This document shows positions 18,288 to 27,210 of a stretch of DNA of 64,000 nucleotides, in pieces. The notes beneath the pieces are model-generated. The model was not told where the DNA came from. It did not search any database and was given only the letters and a program-made list of their open reading frames with translations. Within the stretch, counting starts at the first letter, position 1. Every line of letters starts with the position of its first letter. The position numbers and the translations under genes were made by a program. Location: assembly GCA_003963305.1 (NCBI GenBank), contig RXJR01000012.1, forward strand, positions 43,699-107,698. Direction: 5' to 3'. Source of the DNA: Candidatus Melainabacteria bacterium. Its GTDB lineage: Bacteria; Cyanobacteriota; Vampirovibrionia; Obscuribacterales; Obscuribacteraceae.

Positions 18288-18317
18288 TTGGCTGCAAAAA
18301 AGTGAACCTGCTAGACT
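18288..18317 (+). promoter_or_regulatory. Possible sigma-70 promoter
   Basis: TTGGCT at 18288-18293 and TAGACT at 18312-18317 are separated by 18 bases, about 50 bases before the ATG of the methionine-gamma-lyase-family gene. Both boxes differ from consensus, so this is a tentative call. Confidence 0.35.
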
Positions 18318-18366
18318 CGTGTCTCCACCCCTTCCCTAACTGTGAAATACGCGATAGTAATAACCA

Positions 18367-19635
18367 ATGCTTAAACAACTAGATGCTCCTGGGTTAATTA
18401 AGAACGCCGAAAGGAAATTGCGTGATCTCTTCGATTCTGTCGATGAAGTTGCCACGATCAATCAAAAAAGAGTGCTCAACGCATTTCGTGAGCATCGGTT
18501 GACTGAAGAATATTTTGCTGAGCGCACGGGGTACGGTCGTAATGATCCTGGTCGCGAGACGATAGACAAGATATTTGCATCGATTTTTGAGTGCGATTCT
18601 GCCGCAGTGCGCATGCAGTTCGTCTCCGGAACCCATGCTATCGCCTGCGCATTGCTAGGTAATTTGCACGCAGGCGACACGATTCTCTCTTTGACCGGGC
18701 AGCCGTATGACACGTTGAAAGAAGTAATTGGTTTGGAGGGGGATGAGCCGGGCAACTTGCTCTCTCTGGGAGTCAAATACTCTGAGATCGACCTTGACCC
18801 CGCCGACGAAAGCGATGCCGGCTTGACTGAGAAGATTCGTCAGGCGGCGCCTGCTGGCAGATGCATGTTCTACATCCAGAAGTCTTGCGGCTACAGCATT
18901 GCCAGGCGCAGTTTCAATAATGAAGATATTGCCAGATTGAGCAAAGCCGCAAAGTCTATCCATCAGGACTGTATCGTCTTTGTCGACAATTGCTACGGGG
19001 AGTTTGTCGAAGCCAGTGAGCCTACGGCAGTCGGTGCGAATCTTCTAGCCGGGTCCTTAATCAAGAATCCAGGTGGCGGGCTGGCCATCACGGGTGGTTA
19101 TGTGGCAGGCGACGCAGTTTTAGTTGAGAGAGCATTAAACCGGCTGACTTCACCTGGCATCGGCGGACATCTGGGCTTGACTTACAACCAGAACCGGCTT
19201 GTCCTGCAGGGGTTGTTTATGGCTCCGGCAGTGGTTTCAAACGCGGTCAAGGGAGCCATGCTCTTTGCTTCGGTATTGGCCGAATTAGGTTGCGAAGTGA
19301 AGCCAGACGCGCTGACCAGGCGGTCAGACATAATCCAGGCGATAAAGTTTGCCAATCCGGACCAGCTTGTCAATTTCTGCCGTGCCATACAGAAAGGCTC
19401 ACCAGTTAACTCACACGTGGTTCCTGAGCCATCGCTTATGCCTGGATATCAGGACCCTGTGATCATGGCCGCCGGCACTTTCGTGGAGGGCGCCACAATC
19501 GAGCTGTCTGCAGATGGGCCACTTCGCCCTCCTTTTGCCGTGTTTGTGCAAGGTGGCCTTACATATCTGCATGTTAAGTGTGTGCTCGAAGAGGCTATAA
19601 CCCTGAGTGCTAGGGGCGAAATGCCGTTTTTCTAG
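18367..19635 (+). CDS. Methionine gamma-lyase-family PLP protein (YnbB-like)
   Basis: A 422-residue PLP-dependent protein of the Met_gamma_lyase family once annotated as aluminium-resistance protein (COG4100), widespread in Firmicutes and Cyanobacteria. Visible marks: F-V-S-G-T-H-A-I-A-C-A-L, F-V-D-N-C-Y-G-E-F-V-E (aspartate contacting the PLP ring) and the PLP lysine in G-S-L-I-K-N-P-G-G-G, with the typical C-terminal P-P-F-x-V-F-V-Q-G-G-L-T-Y-x-H-V-K. Length is normal. The biochemical reaction is not well established for the family. prs follows after 65 bases on the same strand. Confidence 0.92.
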   Translation: MLKQLDAPGLIKNAERKLRDLFDSVDEVATINQKRVLNAFREHRLTEEYFAERTGYGRNDPGRETIDKIFASIFECDSAAVRMQFVSGTHAIACALLGNLHAGDTILSLTGQPYDTLKEVIGLEGDEPGNLLSLGVKYSEIDLDPADESDAGLTEKIRQAAPAGRCMFYIQKSCGYSIARRSFNNEDIARLSKAAKSIHQDCIVFVDNCYGEFVEASEPTAVGANLLAGSLIKNPGGGLAITGGYVAGDAVLVERALNRLTSPGIGGHLGLTYNQNRLVLQGLFMAPAVVSNAVKGAMLFASVLAELGCEVKPDALTRRSDIIQAIKFANPDQLVNFCRAIQKGSPVNSHVVPEPSLMPGYQDPVIMAAGTFVEGATIELSADGPLRPPFAVFVQGGLTYLHVKCVLEEAITLSARGEMPFF

Positions 19636-19700
19636 AACTAAAGCTTTGCTCATTGGCTTTAAGCGGCGCCAGTTCTTCTTTACAATAGTGGGGCACCACT

Positions 19701-20702
19701 GTGGGGGATACGCTCTTGGTAGCCGAGATGCCAGCCGCCAGGCAAATAGTAATTCCGGGCTCGAAATCGAATTTGTTGATTTTGTCCGGTACTTCAAATC
19801 CAGAACTAGCGAAGGAAGTTGCTGATTATCTGGAGTTGACCGTTGCACCGGTCAAAATTTCACCGTTTTCAGACGGCGAAATCTATGTGCAAGTTCAAGA
19901 GAGTGTCAGGGGGCAAGACTGTTTTGTAGTGCAGCCCACATGCACGCCGGTCAATGAGAACCTGATGGAATTGCTGATTCTGCTTGATGCCTTAAAAAGA
20001 GCATCGGCTGGTCGAATCACAGTAGTGATGCCTTATTACGGCTACGGAAGACAAGACAGAAAAGCTGCCGGTCGTGAAGCGATTACAGCCAAATTGATCG
20101 CTGACTTGTTAACCACTGCTGGTGCGCAAAGGGTAGTCACCCTCGACCTGCATGCACCGCAAATCATGGGCTTCTTCAATATTCTCGTCGACCATCTCTA
20201 TGCCAGCCCGGTGCTGCTCGAATATGTTCGTTCTCTTAATCAGACCGACCTCGTCCTCGTCAGCCCTGACGTCGGCGGCGTGTCGCGCGCCCGAGCCTTT
20301 GCGAAGAAGCTCGACGACGCTCCAATCGCTATCATCGACAAGCGCCGCAGCGCTCATAACGTGGCAGAAGTCTACAACGTCATCGGCGACGTGAAGAACA
20401 AAGTTGTTCTCATGGTCGACGACATGGTCGACACCGCCGGAACACTCGTGAAAGGTGCGGAACTCCTCAAGAGAGAAGGGGCACGTGCTATTTACGCATG
20501 CGCGACACACGCTGTTTTGTCGGGACCAGCAAACAAAAGAATTGATGATTCGCCAATCGAAAAATTGATTGTCACCAATTCAATTCCGCACGAAGCGAAG
20601 AACATCTCCAAGAAGATCGTCATGCTCAGCGTCGCCAAGCTGCTTGGTGAAGCGATTGCTCGTATTCACGACGACACTTCTGTCAGTGAGTTGTTCCTTT
20701 AA
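19701..20702 (+). CDS. prs: Ribose-phosphate pyrophosphokinase
   Basis: A 333-residue PRPP synthetase that makes phosphoribosyl pyrophosphate from ribose-5-phosphate and ATP for nucleotide, His, Trp and NAD synthesis. Class I marks: F-S-D-G-E-I-Y-V-Q-V-Q-E-S-V-R-G, Y-Y-G-Y-G-R-Q-D-R-K, D-L-H-A-P-Q-I-M-G-F-F and the PRPP loop V-D-D-M-V-D-T-A-G-T. The given start is GTG 19701; ATG 19728, nine codons later, is an equally possible start, and neither has a strong ribosome-binding site. The metallo-hydrolase gene follows after 17 bases, so the two are probably cotranscribed. Confidence 0.96.
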   Translation: MGDTLLVAEMPAARQIVIPGSKSNLLILSGTSNPELAKEVADYLELTVAPVKISPFSDGEIYVQVQESVRGQDCFVVQPTCTPVNENLMELLILLDALKRASAGRITVVMPYYGYGRQDRKAAGREAITAKLIADLLTTAGAQRVVTLDLHAPQIMGFFNILVDHLYASPVLLEYVRSLNQTDLVLVSPDVGGVSRARAFAKKLDDAPIAIIDKRRSAHNVAEVYNVIGDVKNKVVLMVDDMVDTAGTLVKGAELLKREGARAIYACATHAVLSGPANKRIDDSPIEKLIVTNSIPHEAKNISKKIVMLSVAKLLGEAIARIHDDTSVSELFL

Positions 20703-20719
20703 TTCGAGTGCGCATCTAA

Positions 20720-21349
20720 ATGATTATCGAGAGTTTTCCAGTTGGTCAGCTGCAGTGCAACTGTTCGATCATTGGTTGTCCGGAAACTGGTGAAGCTGCC
20801 GTTATCGATCCAGGCGGCGACCCGGAGAAAATTCTGGCGTTTGCCAGAGACAACAACTTGAAGATCAAGTATTTGTTGCACACGCATGCGCACTTCGATC
20901 ACATCATGGGCTCTCGCGCGGTGAAAGAAGCAACGGGTGCCAAGATTTACATCAACAAAGGCGACCAGTGGTTGTACGACAATCTGCAAAAACAAGTGCA
21001 GCTGTTTGGTTTTAAAGCAACGGATCCGCTACCTGTCGATGAATATCTGGAGCACGAAGACCACGTTAAAGTGGGCAATATCAAAGCTTCTGTAATTCAC
21101 ACTCCCGGCCACACGCCTGGAAGCACCTGCTTTTGCGTGCAGGGAAAAGACAGCATTCTATTTTCTGGTGATACTCTTTTTCAGCATTCCATCGGTCGCA
21201 CAGATCTATGGGGCGGTTCGTTTGACGAAATAATCAAGTCTATTACCGAGCGTTTGATGAAGCTGGATGACAGCACCAGAGTTGTGCCGGGTCATGGCGG
21301 TGACACATCAATCTGGGCTGAGAGAAAAGGCAATCCATTTTTGAATTGA
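20720..21349 (+). CDS. MBL-fold metallo-hydrolase (glyoxalase II-like)
   Basis: A 209-residue metallo-beta-lactamase-fold hydrolase of the short glyoxalase-II-like/YcbL group. The metal-binding motif T-H-A-H-F-D-H at about residues 55-61 is complete, with further ligands in H-T-P-G-H-T-P-G-S, F-S-G-D-T-L-F and V-V-P-G-H-G-G. Relatives hydrolyse S-lactoylglutathione or related thioesters, but the substrate here is not known. It lacks the long C-terminal domain of full-length glyoxalase II. It is 17 bases after prs on the same strand. Confidence 0.92.
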   Translation: MIIESFPVGQLQCNCSIIGCPETGEAAVIDPGGDPEKILAFARDNNLKIKYLLHTHAHFDHIMGSRAVKEATGAKIYINKGDQWLYDNLQKQVQLFGFKATDPLPVDEYLEHEDHVKVGNIKASVIHTPGHTPGSTCFCVQGKDSILFSGDTLFQHSIGRTDLWGGSFDEIIKSITERLMKLDDSTRVVPGHGGDTSIWAERKGNPFLN

Positions 21350-21510
21350 TTGACTAAATTGGCCATCCGTTTAGATGTCATCAGTTTGGTTGAAACTGAA
21401 CAGAATTATTTTCTCGTTTTGTCAGACCGTTACTACAATACCGTTGTCATTCTCTGACTCTGTCGCTTCCAATCAGGTATCCTTGGCATTCGCATTACTC
21501 GAGGAAAGTT

Positions 21511-23898
21511 ATGCTTGATAGAGGAAAGTTAGATCCCGCTGCCGACGATGTCGTGATTTTTCGGCAACTCTTCGATCTTATGCCTCAACTGGGATGGACC
21601 GCTCAACCGGATGGCTGGATAGATTATTACAATAAAGGCTGGTACGACTACACCGGCAGTAACTTTGAAGACATGCAGGGTTGGGGGTGGACATCGGTTC
21701 ATCATCCTGATTGGCTGCCTGTCTGCATGGCTGCCTGGACTGAGGCAATAAGTACCGGGAAACCCTGCCAGGTAGAGTTCCCATTACGGCGTCATGACGG
21801 GGTATTCCGCTGGTTCTTGACCCGTATTAATCCGCTTATAAATGATCAAGGTCGGCTAATTCGCTGGGTTGGCATCAATACAGACATACAAGATCAAAAG
21901 GACAAGGAAGAAGAAGAGCGCAGTCGTGTCCGCGCGCTGGCCGAGTTGGATCGTGCCAAAACCATTTTCGTAAACAACATAAGTCATGAGTTTAGAACGC
22001 CATTGACCTTAATGATTGGTCCCATTCAGGCACTTTTAGACGAGTGTACTAATACGCAGCGTGTGGAACTGGAGTCGCTTCATCGCAATGCAAAACGACT
22101 CCTTAAACTCGTAAATGCATTACTTGATTTTTCGAGTATCGAAGCAGGTCGTTACGATGCAAGATTTGTGGCAACTGATTTGTGCTCGTTCACGAGAGAA
22201 ATCTGCAGCCTCTTTCGCTCTGCTATTGAAAAGGAGGGGCTCGCATTTGAGGTTCAATGCGAGAACATCTCTGAGCCTGCTTTTGTCGACCGCGATATGT
22301 GGGAGAAGGTAGTTCTCAATTTAGTATCAAATGCATTTAAATTTACTCTGTCAGGGAAGATTACTGTTCTGGTCAGGCAAAGTGATCGAAACTTCCTACT
22401 CTCTGTCGCCGACACGGGAGCCGGTATCCCATCTGCGGAACAGGGCGAGTTGTTTCAGCGATTCAAACGATTGAAGTCACAAAGCGCTCGCACGCACGAA
22501 GGCACGGGCATTGGACTGGCAATGGTTCTGGAACTTGTGAAGTTGCACGGTGGTGAAATTTCCGTCAAAAGCACTGAAGGCGCTGGATCTGAGTTTACAG
22601 TGCAAATTCCCCGAGGCAATGCACACTTGCCTCAAGAGTCGCTGGTAAGCGAAGAGATTGTTTTCGAATCGAATTATGCTCAAGCTTTTTTGGAAGAAGC
22701 GAATTCATGGGGCAGCGCAAAATCGGCTGACCCTGAGGTTGTCGCTAGTTCAGAGCAGTTGAACCAACACATACTGATCGTTGATGATAACGCGGATATG
22801 AGAGCTTATTTGCTACGATTGCTCTCGCCATTATGGTCTGCTGAAGCTGCTCCAAACGGGAAAGCAGCCCTCTCTGCAGCTGAAAGGCGGCTGCCTGATT
22901 TGATTGTTGCAGATATTATGATGCCTGATATGGACGGGTTTGAACTGCTTCGGCAGATTCGTGCCGATGATACGTTGAAGACGGTGCCGGTCGTATTTCT
23001 TTCGGCGCGCGCAGGCGATGAGGCTCGCGCTGAGGGGTTGGAAGCTGGAGCGAATGACTATCTCGTTAAACCTTTCACGGCAAGAGAACTGTATGCACGC
23101 GTTATTTCATTGCTTCAACAGCGATTATTCTCACTCAATTTAGAAAGAGAAGTCGACGAGCGAACCAGAGCGTTGGAGTTGGCTCTGCAAGCCAAGTCTC
23201 GTTTCCTAACTACTGTCAGTCACGAAGTTCGAACTCCTATGGCAGGCGTGATCGGTCTTGTTGAACTGATTAAACACACGACCGCAGAAGACGAGACCCG
23301 TAATATGGCAGAAGCTGCATTTGAGTCGTCAAAGCGTCTCCTGCAAATACTCAACGATTTGCTCGAAGCTTCGAAGCTTCAGGCTGCCAGAATAACTCTA
23401 GAAATGAGAAATTTTGCAATGCGACCTCTTTTAGCCGAACTGGTGCAGCTGGTTAAGCCTGAAGTAGAAAAGAAGCAGCTCAAGATTGATTTTCTGGTAG
23501 CGCCGGAGTTGCCTGAGATGGTTTGTGGCGATGAATTGAGAGTGAGACAGATTCTTTTGAATCTGCTTTTTAATGCCGTCAAATTCACAGACAGTGGTGA
23601 AATCAGGATCGCGGCTGAACTTGTTAGCTGGGAGGATGGCATTCTCAGGTTGAAGCTTTCGGTCGCAGACACTGGTATCGGTATTAGCGAAGAGCAGCAA
23701 AAGCAACTTTTTCAACCCTTTGTGCAGGCAAACGATTCGATTGCTCGCAACTACGGTGGCACGGGGCTCGGATTGAGCATCTGTCGTGATCTGGTTGAGC
23801 TCATGGGTGGGCAAATCGGGGTCACCAGTGTTGTTGATCGAGGTTCAACATTCTGGTGTGAGCTTCCGTTTCAAGAAGCGGTGCCAGCCACGGTCTAG
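21511..23898 (+). CDS. PAS hybrid histidine kinase with two kinase cores
   Basis: A 795-residue cytoplasmic signalling protein; no membrane segment is seen. Order: PAS/PAC domain (about 15-135, with W-Y-D-Y-T-G and R-W-V-G-I-N-T-D-I), first HisKA with His159 (N-I-S-H-E-F-R-T-P-L) and its HATPase (N-L-V-S-N-A-F-K-F-T, G-T-G-I-G-L-A), receiver with Asp468 (V-A-D-I-M-M-P-D-M-D-G) and L-V-K-P-F, then a second HisKA with His571 (T-V-S-H-E-V-R-T-P-M) and HATPase (G-T-G-L-G-L-S-I-C). Two complete kinase modules flanking one receiver is uncommon and suggests internal phosphotransfer. The ATG is preceded by GAGGAAAG. No cognate output regulator is adjacent. Confidence 0.94.
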   Translation: MLDRGKLDPAADDVVIFRQLFDLMPQLGWTAQPDGWIDYYNKGWYDYTGSNFEDMQGWGWTSVHHPDWLPVCMAAWTEAISTGKPCQVEFPLRRHDGVFRWFLTRINPLINDQGRLIRWVGINTDIQDQKDKEEEERSRVRALAELDRAKTIFVNNISHEFRTPLTLMIGPIQALLDECTNTQRVELESLHRNAKRLLKLVNALLDFSSIEAGRYDARFVATDLCSFTREICSLFRSAIEKEGLAFEVQCENISEPAFVDRDMWEKVVLNLVSNAFKFTLSGKITVLVRQSDRNFLLSVADTGAGIPSAEQGELFQRFKRLKSQSARTHEGTGIGLAMVLELVKLHGGEISVKSTEGAGSEFTVQIPRGNAHLPQESLVSEEIVFESNYAQAFLEEANSWGSAKSADPEVVASSEQLNQHILIVDDNADMRAYLLRLLSPLWSAEAAPNGKAALSAAERRLPDLIVADIMMPDMDGFELLRQIRADDTLKTVPVVFLSARAGDEARAEGLEAGANDYLVKPFTARELYARVISLLQQRLFSLNLEREVDERTRALELALQAKSRFLTTVSHEVRTPMAGVIGLVELIKHTTAEDETRNMAEAAFESSKRLLQILNDLLEASKLQAARITLEMRNFAMRPLLAELVQLVKPEVEKKQLKIDFLVAPELPEMVCGDELRVRQILLNLLFNAVKFTDSGEIRIAAELVSWEDGILRLKLSVADTGIGISEEQQKQLFQPFVQANDSIARNYGGTGLGLSICRDLVELMGGQIGVTSVVDRGSTFWCELPFQEAVPATV

Positions 23899-24016
23899 TC
23901 CACTGCCTTTGAGTGCACTGTCGAATCCACTGCCGTCGGTTCAAGTGACAGCATAATGTCGGCGATCAATCGAAAGAGCTTGGCCTCATTTGCGACTGCC
24001 CTTGCTCAGCAGAGGG

Positions 24017-24655
24017 CTACTTGAGATTGCAAGTAATCGGTTCGAGTAGCAGCGAGACGGGTGTTATTCCGTAAAAGACGCTTTCGACATATTGTTCGAC
24101 TCGTGAGTTTTTCTTGTTGCAGGAAAACAAGAATGAGTATTTGGCAACAATGTCATCTGGTTTCAACGTTGAATTGGCGCCCAGCAAATTTGAGACTTGT
24201 ACAGATATTTGGCGATCTGTAGGCGAGCCCTGCACAGGTTCCGAAGGAATATTCGGCAAAGTATTTGGGTCGCCGATGGCAAATTGCTGAACCTTTCCAC
24301 CTTTAGTTTTTATGCGTAATACGAATGTGGAAGTACCCGCGGCCGGCGGTTCGAACACTAGTGACAGATTTTTCAACGCATCTACTCTCTGCCCTTCCAC
24401 GCCGTCGATGACGATGCCGGCATAGCCATCTGGCTGAAAGGAAATTAGCCTGCTTCTGACATGCCTGCGATTACCTTCGAATTGTGCATCAGCAAGCCCG
24501 CAAACTCCGAGCAATTGCACGACGCGGTCAACGGCTAGCACCGGCTGCACCGATGCACCAATCAACATGGAGAGGGCGAGCGCTACTAAGGTGGCATTTC
24601 GGCGTGTTTGCTTGAGCCCGGCGAAGTGAGATTTAGGCTCCGTCTGCTTTGTCAT
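24017..24655 (-). CDS. Secreted hypothetical protein
   Basis: A 212-residue exported protein with a signal peptide whose n-region is long and basic (K-Q-T-R-R-N) before the core A-T-L-V-A-L-A-L-S-M-L-I-G-A and an A-x-A-like site (V-L-A). The mature part is beta-rich with two or three cysteines that could pair. GGAGACC precedes the ATG at 24655. No recognised domain. It is convergent with the upstream kinase gene and codirectional with the NTF2-like gene behind it. Confidence 0.78.
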   Translation of the reverse strand: MTKQTEPKSHFAGLKQTRRNATLVALALSMLIGASVQPVLAVDRVVQLLGVCGLADAQFEGNRRHVRSRLISFQPDGYAGIVIDGVEGQRVDALKNLSLVFEPPAAGTSTFVLRIKTKGGKVQQFAIGDPNTLPNIPSEPVQGSPTDRQISVQVSNLLGANSTLKPDDIVAKYSFLFSCNKKNSRVEQYVESVFYGITPVSLLLEPITCNLK

Positions 24656-24730
24656 ATGGTCTCCTTCACTGTCGACAGGTGGCTACTGCAGCTTGAACGA
24701 GAATGTTAGCATGGTTGTTGCCAATATCTA

Positions 24731-25123
24731 TCAGCTGAATAATGTAGAAGGCTGGTCAATTTCAACCTTGCGGTGAACAAACAACCATTGATTGTTCGTT
24801 TTGAGCAGCTTGTCCACGTACACTGCTGTACCTGGCAAGATGGTCTTATTTCTATCGATGATAAGCAGATAACAGGTTTGGGTGGCCTGGTCTCCTCTCA
24901 CATCGATGACAAAGTTCGTCATGATGTGCCGTTTTCCGATCACCCGAGCACCTAGATCGGGCAGAAGATTTGCCAGTTTTTCCTTCCCTTCGTACTTGCC
25001 AATGCCGCCTTCCCAGATGCCGCACTCGTGCCAGGTTTGCAGCCACGCCTGAATGTCGCCGCTATCCATTGCATTTGCGTATATTGCCGACAGTTCCTGG
25101 ATGGCCAATTTGTCTTCTGACAT
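24731..25123 (-). CDS. SnoaL/NTF2-like protein
   Basis: A 130-residue protein of the SnoaL/NTF2-like superfamily (cone-shaped alpha+beta barrel). The pattern is A-I-Q-E-L-S-A-I-Y-A-N-A-M-D-S-G-D-x-x-A-W at the N-terminus, followed by W-E-G-G and the beta-sheet strands ending in N-N-Q-W-L-F-V-H-R-K-V-E-I-D. This matches the common SnoaL_4-type family involved in small-molecule binding or catalysis. ATG 25123 is chosen as it begins at the usual family position; ATG 25141 and a further upstream start at 25186 are possible. Function cannot be told from context. Confidence 0.82.
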   Translation of the reverse strand: MSEDKLAIQELSAIYANAMDSGDIQAWLQTWHECGIWEGGIGKYEGKEKLANLLPDLGARVIGKRHIMTNFVIDVRGDQATQTCYLLIIDRNKTILPGTAVYVDKLLKTNNQWLFVHRKVEIDQPSTLFS

Positions 25124-25272
25124 TGATTTCTTGCTCCGCATTGCGCCAACGCAGGTTATTGTATGCTGAAAAGAGAAAAACGCCACCGGTCAGACGCGTG
25201 GTGTTGTTTCTAATGTGTTTGAGCAGAACCATACGCCTTTCGAACATTGTCATGTCAGGCAAAACATCGCTC

Positions 25273-26856
25273 TTATTTGTAGCTGGTCACCCAATATACG
25301 GTCGATACTACCCAGCAGTTCCAGAGTGCGTGAATCAGTATGGAAATCCATAGATTACGAGTGCGATTGTACACAGCCGAAAGCACCAGCCCGAGTGCGA
25401 AGTATTGAACGAAGCCGTTCAAGTCGAAGTGCCATGCTGCAAACAGGATTGAGCTGATTATCATTGCCGGCGTCGAACCAAGTTTTTTTCGAAGCCATCC
25501 GAAGAGAAGTCCTCTGAACATGATCTCCTCGGTGAATGGTGCCAGAAGGCAGGCGAAGATAACAGACTTGATAATTTGCTCAACGTCGCCGGCAACAAAT
25601 GCCTTGACCATTTGGAGATGTGCGGGATTTGTAGGGCGTCCTGCCCCCGGCAGCAAGTGATATATCAATCGCCCAATGAGATTGAGCACGTTTGCTGCAC
25701 AGAAGCCACCCAGCACAAAGAAGAAAAAATTTGGCAGAGCGAGCTTCTCTGCTGAGCGCGTAAAGGCTTGATTGAGTGATAGTTTTTGTGGACGGAGCAC
25801 TAACAAATACAGCAGTAAGAGACAAAAACTAACACCGGCGATCACCAGTGTCATGTTCATCAAGCTTTCGTAATCACCTATGTCGGCTGATGTATGTGAG
25901 GCGACAGATGAAAAACCGATCCATAGACCGATGATACCACCCGCGATGACCTGAGCGAATATGGTGCTAATCAGGCACACGTACATTCTTCTGAAGCTGG
26001 TAGTGAGCGGAATAACTTCAACAGACTCTTGTTTTTTCAGCTTTGTAAACCAGGTCAGGCTAATCAGACCAAGCAGCAAAATTATCGCGTCCAAAACCAG
26101 GAACGACTGTACTCTAGAGCCCCACGCCGTAGCGTTTTCACTTCTTCTGGCGAGTACTTCTCTTAATTTGATCGGGTCGATAATTTTGTACAGATCGATC
26201 AATGCACTCGCCTGATACCACCCCTTTGGTAATTCACTCTTTATAATTTCCTCTGCTTGTGTTTCATTGAGCTTTGTGCCGTTGGACACCCCAGGCTCTG
26301 ACTTTTGGTAAAGCTGTTGCAGAGTCGAGAGCAAACGGCTTGAAGGCACTTCTTCACCATATTCAATGTCGTCGTCGCGAAAAGGTTTGAAAATGTGCGC
26401 CGTGTCTTTGCCTTCCGCGTGCATGATGATTGCCAGTCTTGCCGCAATGGATGGACCTCTGGGATGCTCATCCGCCTGTTGCTGAACGATGGTTTCGGCG
26501 TCTCTCAGAAGCTTGTCGGCTCTGGTAGCGGAAATCGAAGCGATGATCGTGCGAGTTGGTTGAGCAAGGTCGTCGATGTATGCGGCTTCCTCAATGTTTT
26601 GTACAGCCCCGTCGCAAACTTTCACAGCCTTCTGATATTTCTTGTGGGTTGCAAGTTTGGTCGCATCTTTTACTAACAGGTTGGCGCTCAGGAAAACTGC
26701 GCACAGCAGTGTGGCTGAAACTAAAAACGTATCTACAGCATGTAATTGCTTCTTTTCTTTCAGGCAAAGGGCGAGAATCGCGCTTACAAAAGTGAGCAGC
26801 AAAAAGAAGAGGACCGCCACCGACCACAGTATCAATGCTATTGAAATGCCTGCCAT
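25273..26856 (-). CDS. CPBP-family intramembrane metalloprotease
   Basis: A 527-residue membrane protein. Two N-terminal membrane segments precede a soluble helical region (about residues 75-240), followed by several further segments and the C-terminal CPBP/Abi (Rce1-like) domain. The catalytic motif E-E-I-M-F-R-G is at about residue 443, followed by the histidine in A-A-W-H-F and a final I-H-A-L-W-N. Such proteins cleave within or near membranes and are linked to bacteriocin immunity and envelope functions. The large soluble insert between the first membrane pair and the protease core is unusual. It starts at ATG 26856, divergent from the giant kinase gene. Confidence 0.88.
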   Translation of the reverse strand: MAGISIALILWSVAVLFFLLLTFVSAILALCLKEKKQLHAVDTFLVSATLLCAVFLSANLLVKDATKLATHKKYQKAVKVCDGAVQNIEEAAYIDDLAQPTRTIIASISATRADKLLRDAETIVQQQADEHPRGPSIAARLAIIMHAEGKDTAHIFKPFRDDDIEYGEEVPSSRLLSTLQQLYQKSEPGVSNGTKLNETQAEEIIKSELPKGWYQASALIDLYKIIDPIKLREVLARRSENATAWGSRVQSFLVLDAIILLLGLISLTWFTKLKKQESVEVIPLTTSFRRMYVCLISTIFAQVIAGGIIGLWIGFSSVASHTSADIGDYESLMNMTLVIAGVSFCLLLLYLLVLRPQKLSLNQAFTRSAEKLALPNFFFFVLGGFCAANVLNLIGRLIYHLLPGAGRPTNPAHLQMVKAFVAGDVEQIIKSVIFACLLAPFTEEIMFRGLLFGWLRKKLGSTPAMIISSILFAAWHFDLNGFVQYFALGLVLSAVYNRTRNLWISILIHALWNCWVVSTVYWVTSYK

Positions 26857-27210
26857 ACCACTCCGCCTGAAAACGCTTTCTTCATTTTATTGGATACTGT
26901 TGAGTTCGTTCGAAATATTGTATTCTCTCGCAGAAATTAATGTAGAGTCGGCCCGAGCAATAAATCCTAGATGCTTATCTTATGGGGCTCCACGTTGGTC
27001 CTCTCTATGTTCGTTGCAGTAAGAGAGTGGACACAGCATGTGTGTCCGTGGGTACATGTAATGAAGACTTATAGTGACATAATTATTTAGAGAATGACTT
27101 AGATCGGATGTAAACAGCGGAAGAACTCAACCGTTCCAGAGCCGGCGTTTTGCTGCCGCTCGGTGACGCAGTTACGACGCATGAAGTCGAGTCGATAGGA
27201 GAGACAACAC
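26857..27210. other. Divergent intergenic region before the giant kinase
   Basis: About 350 bases between the divergent protease and poly-HAMP kinase genes. It holds a 7-bp perfect inverted repeat (GGACACA at 27029-27035, TGTGTCC at 27041-27047, 5-base loop) that could be a regulator site. AT-rich blocks near 27070-27095 may contain the kinase promoter. No gene-like frame or RNA gene is seen. Confidence 0.5.
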
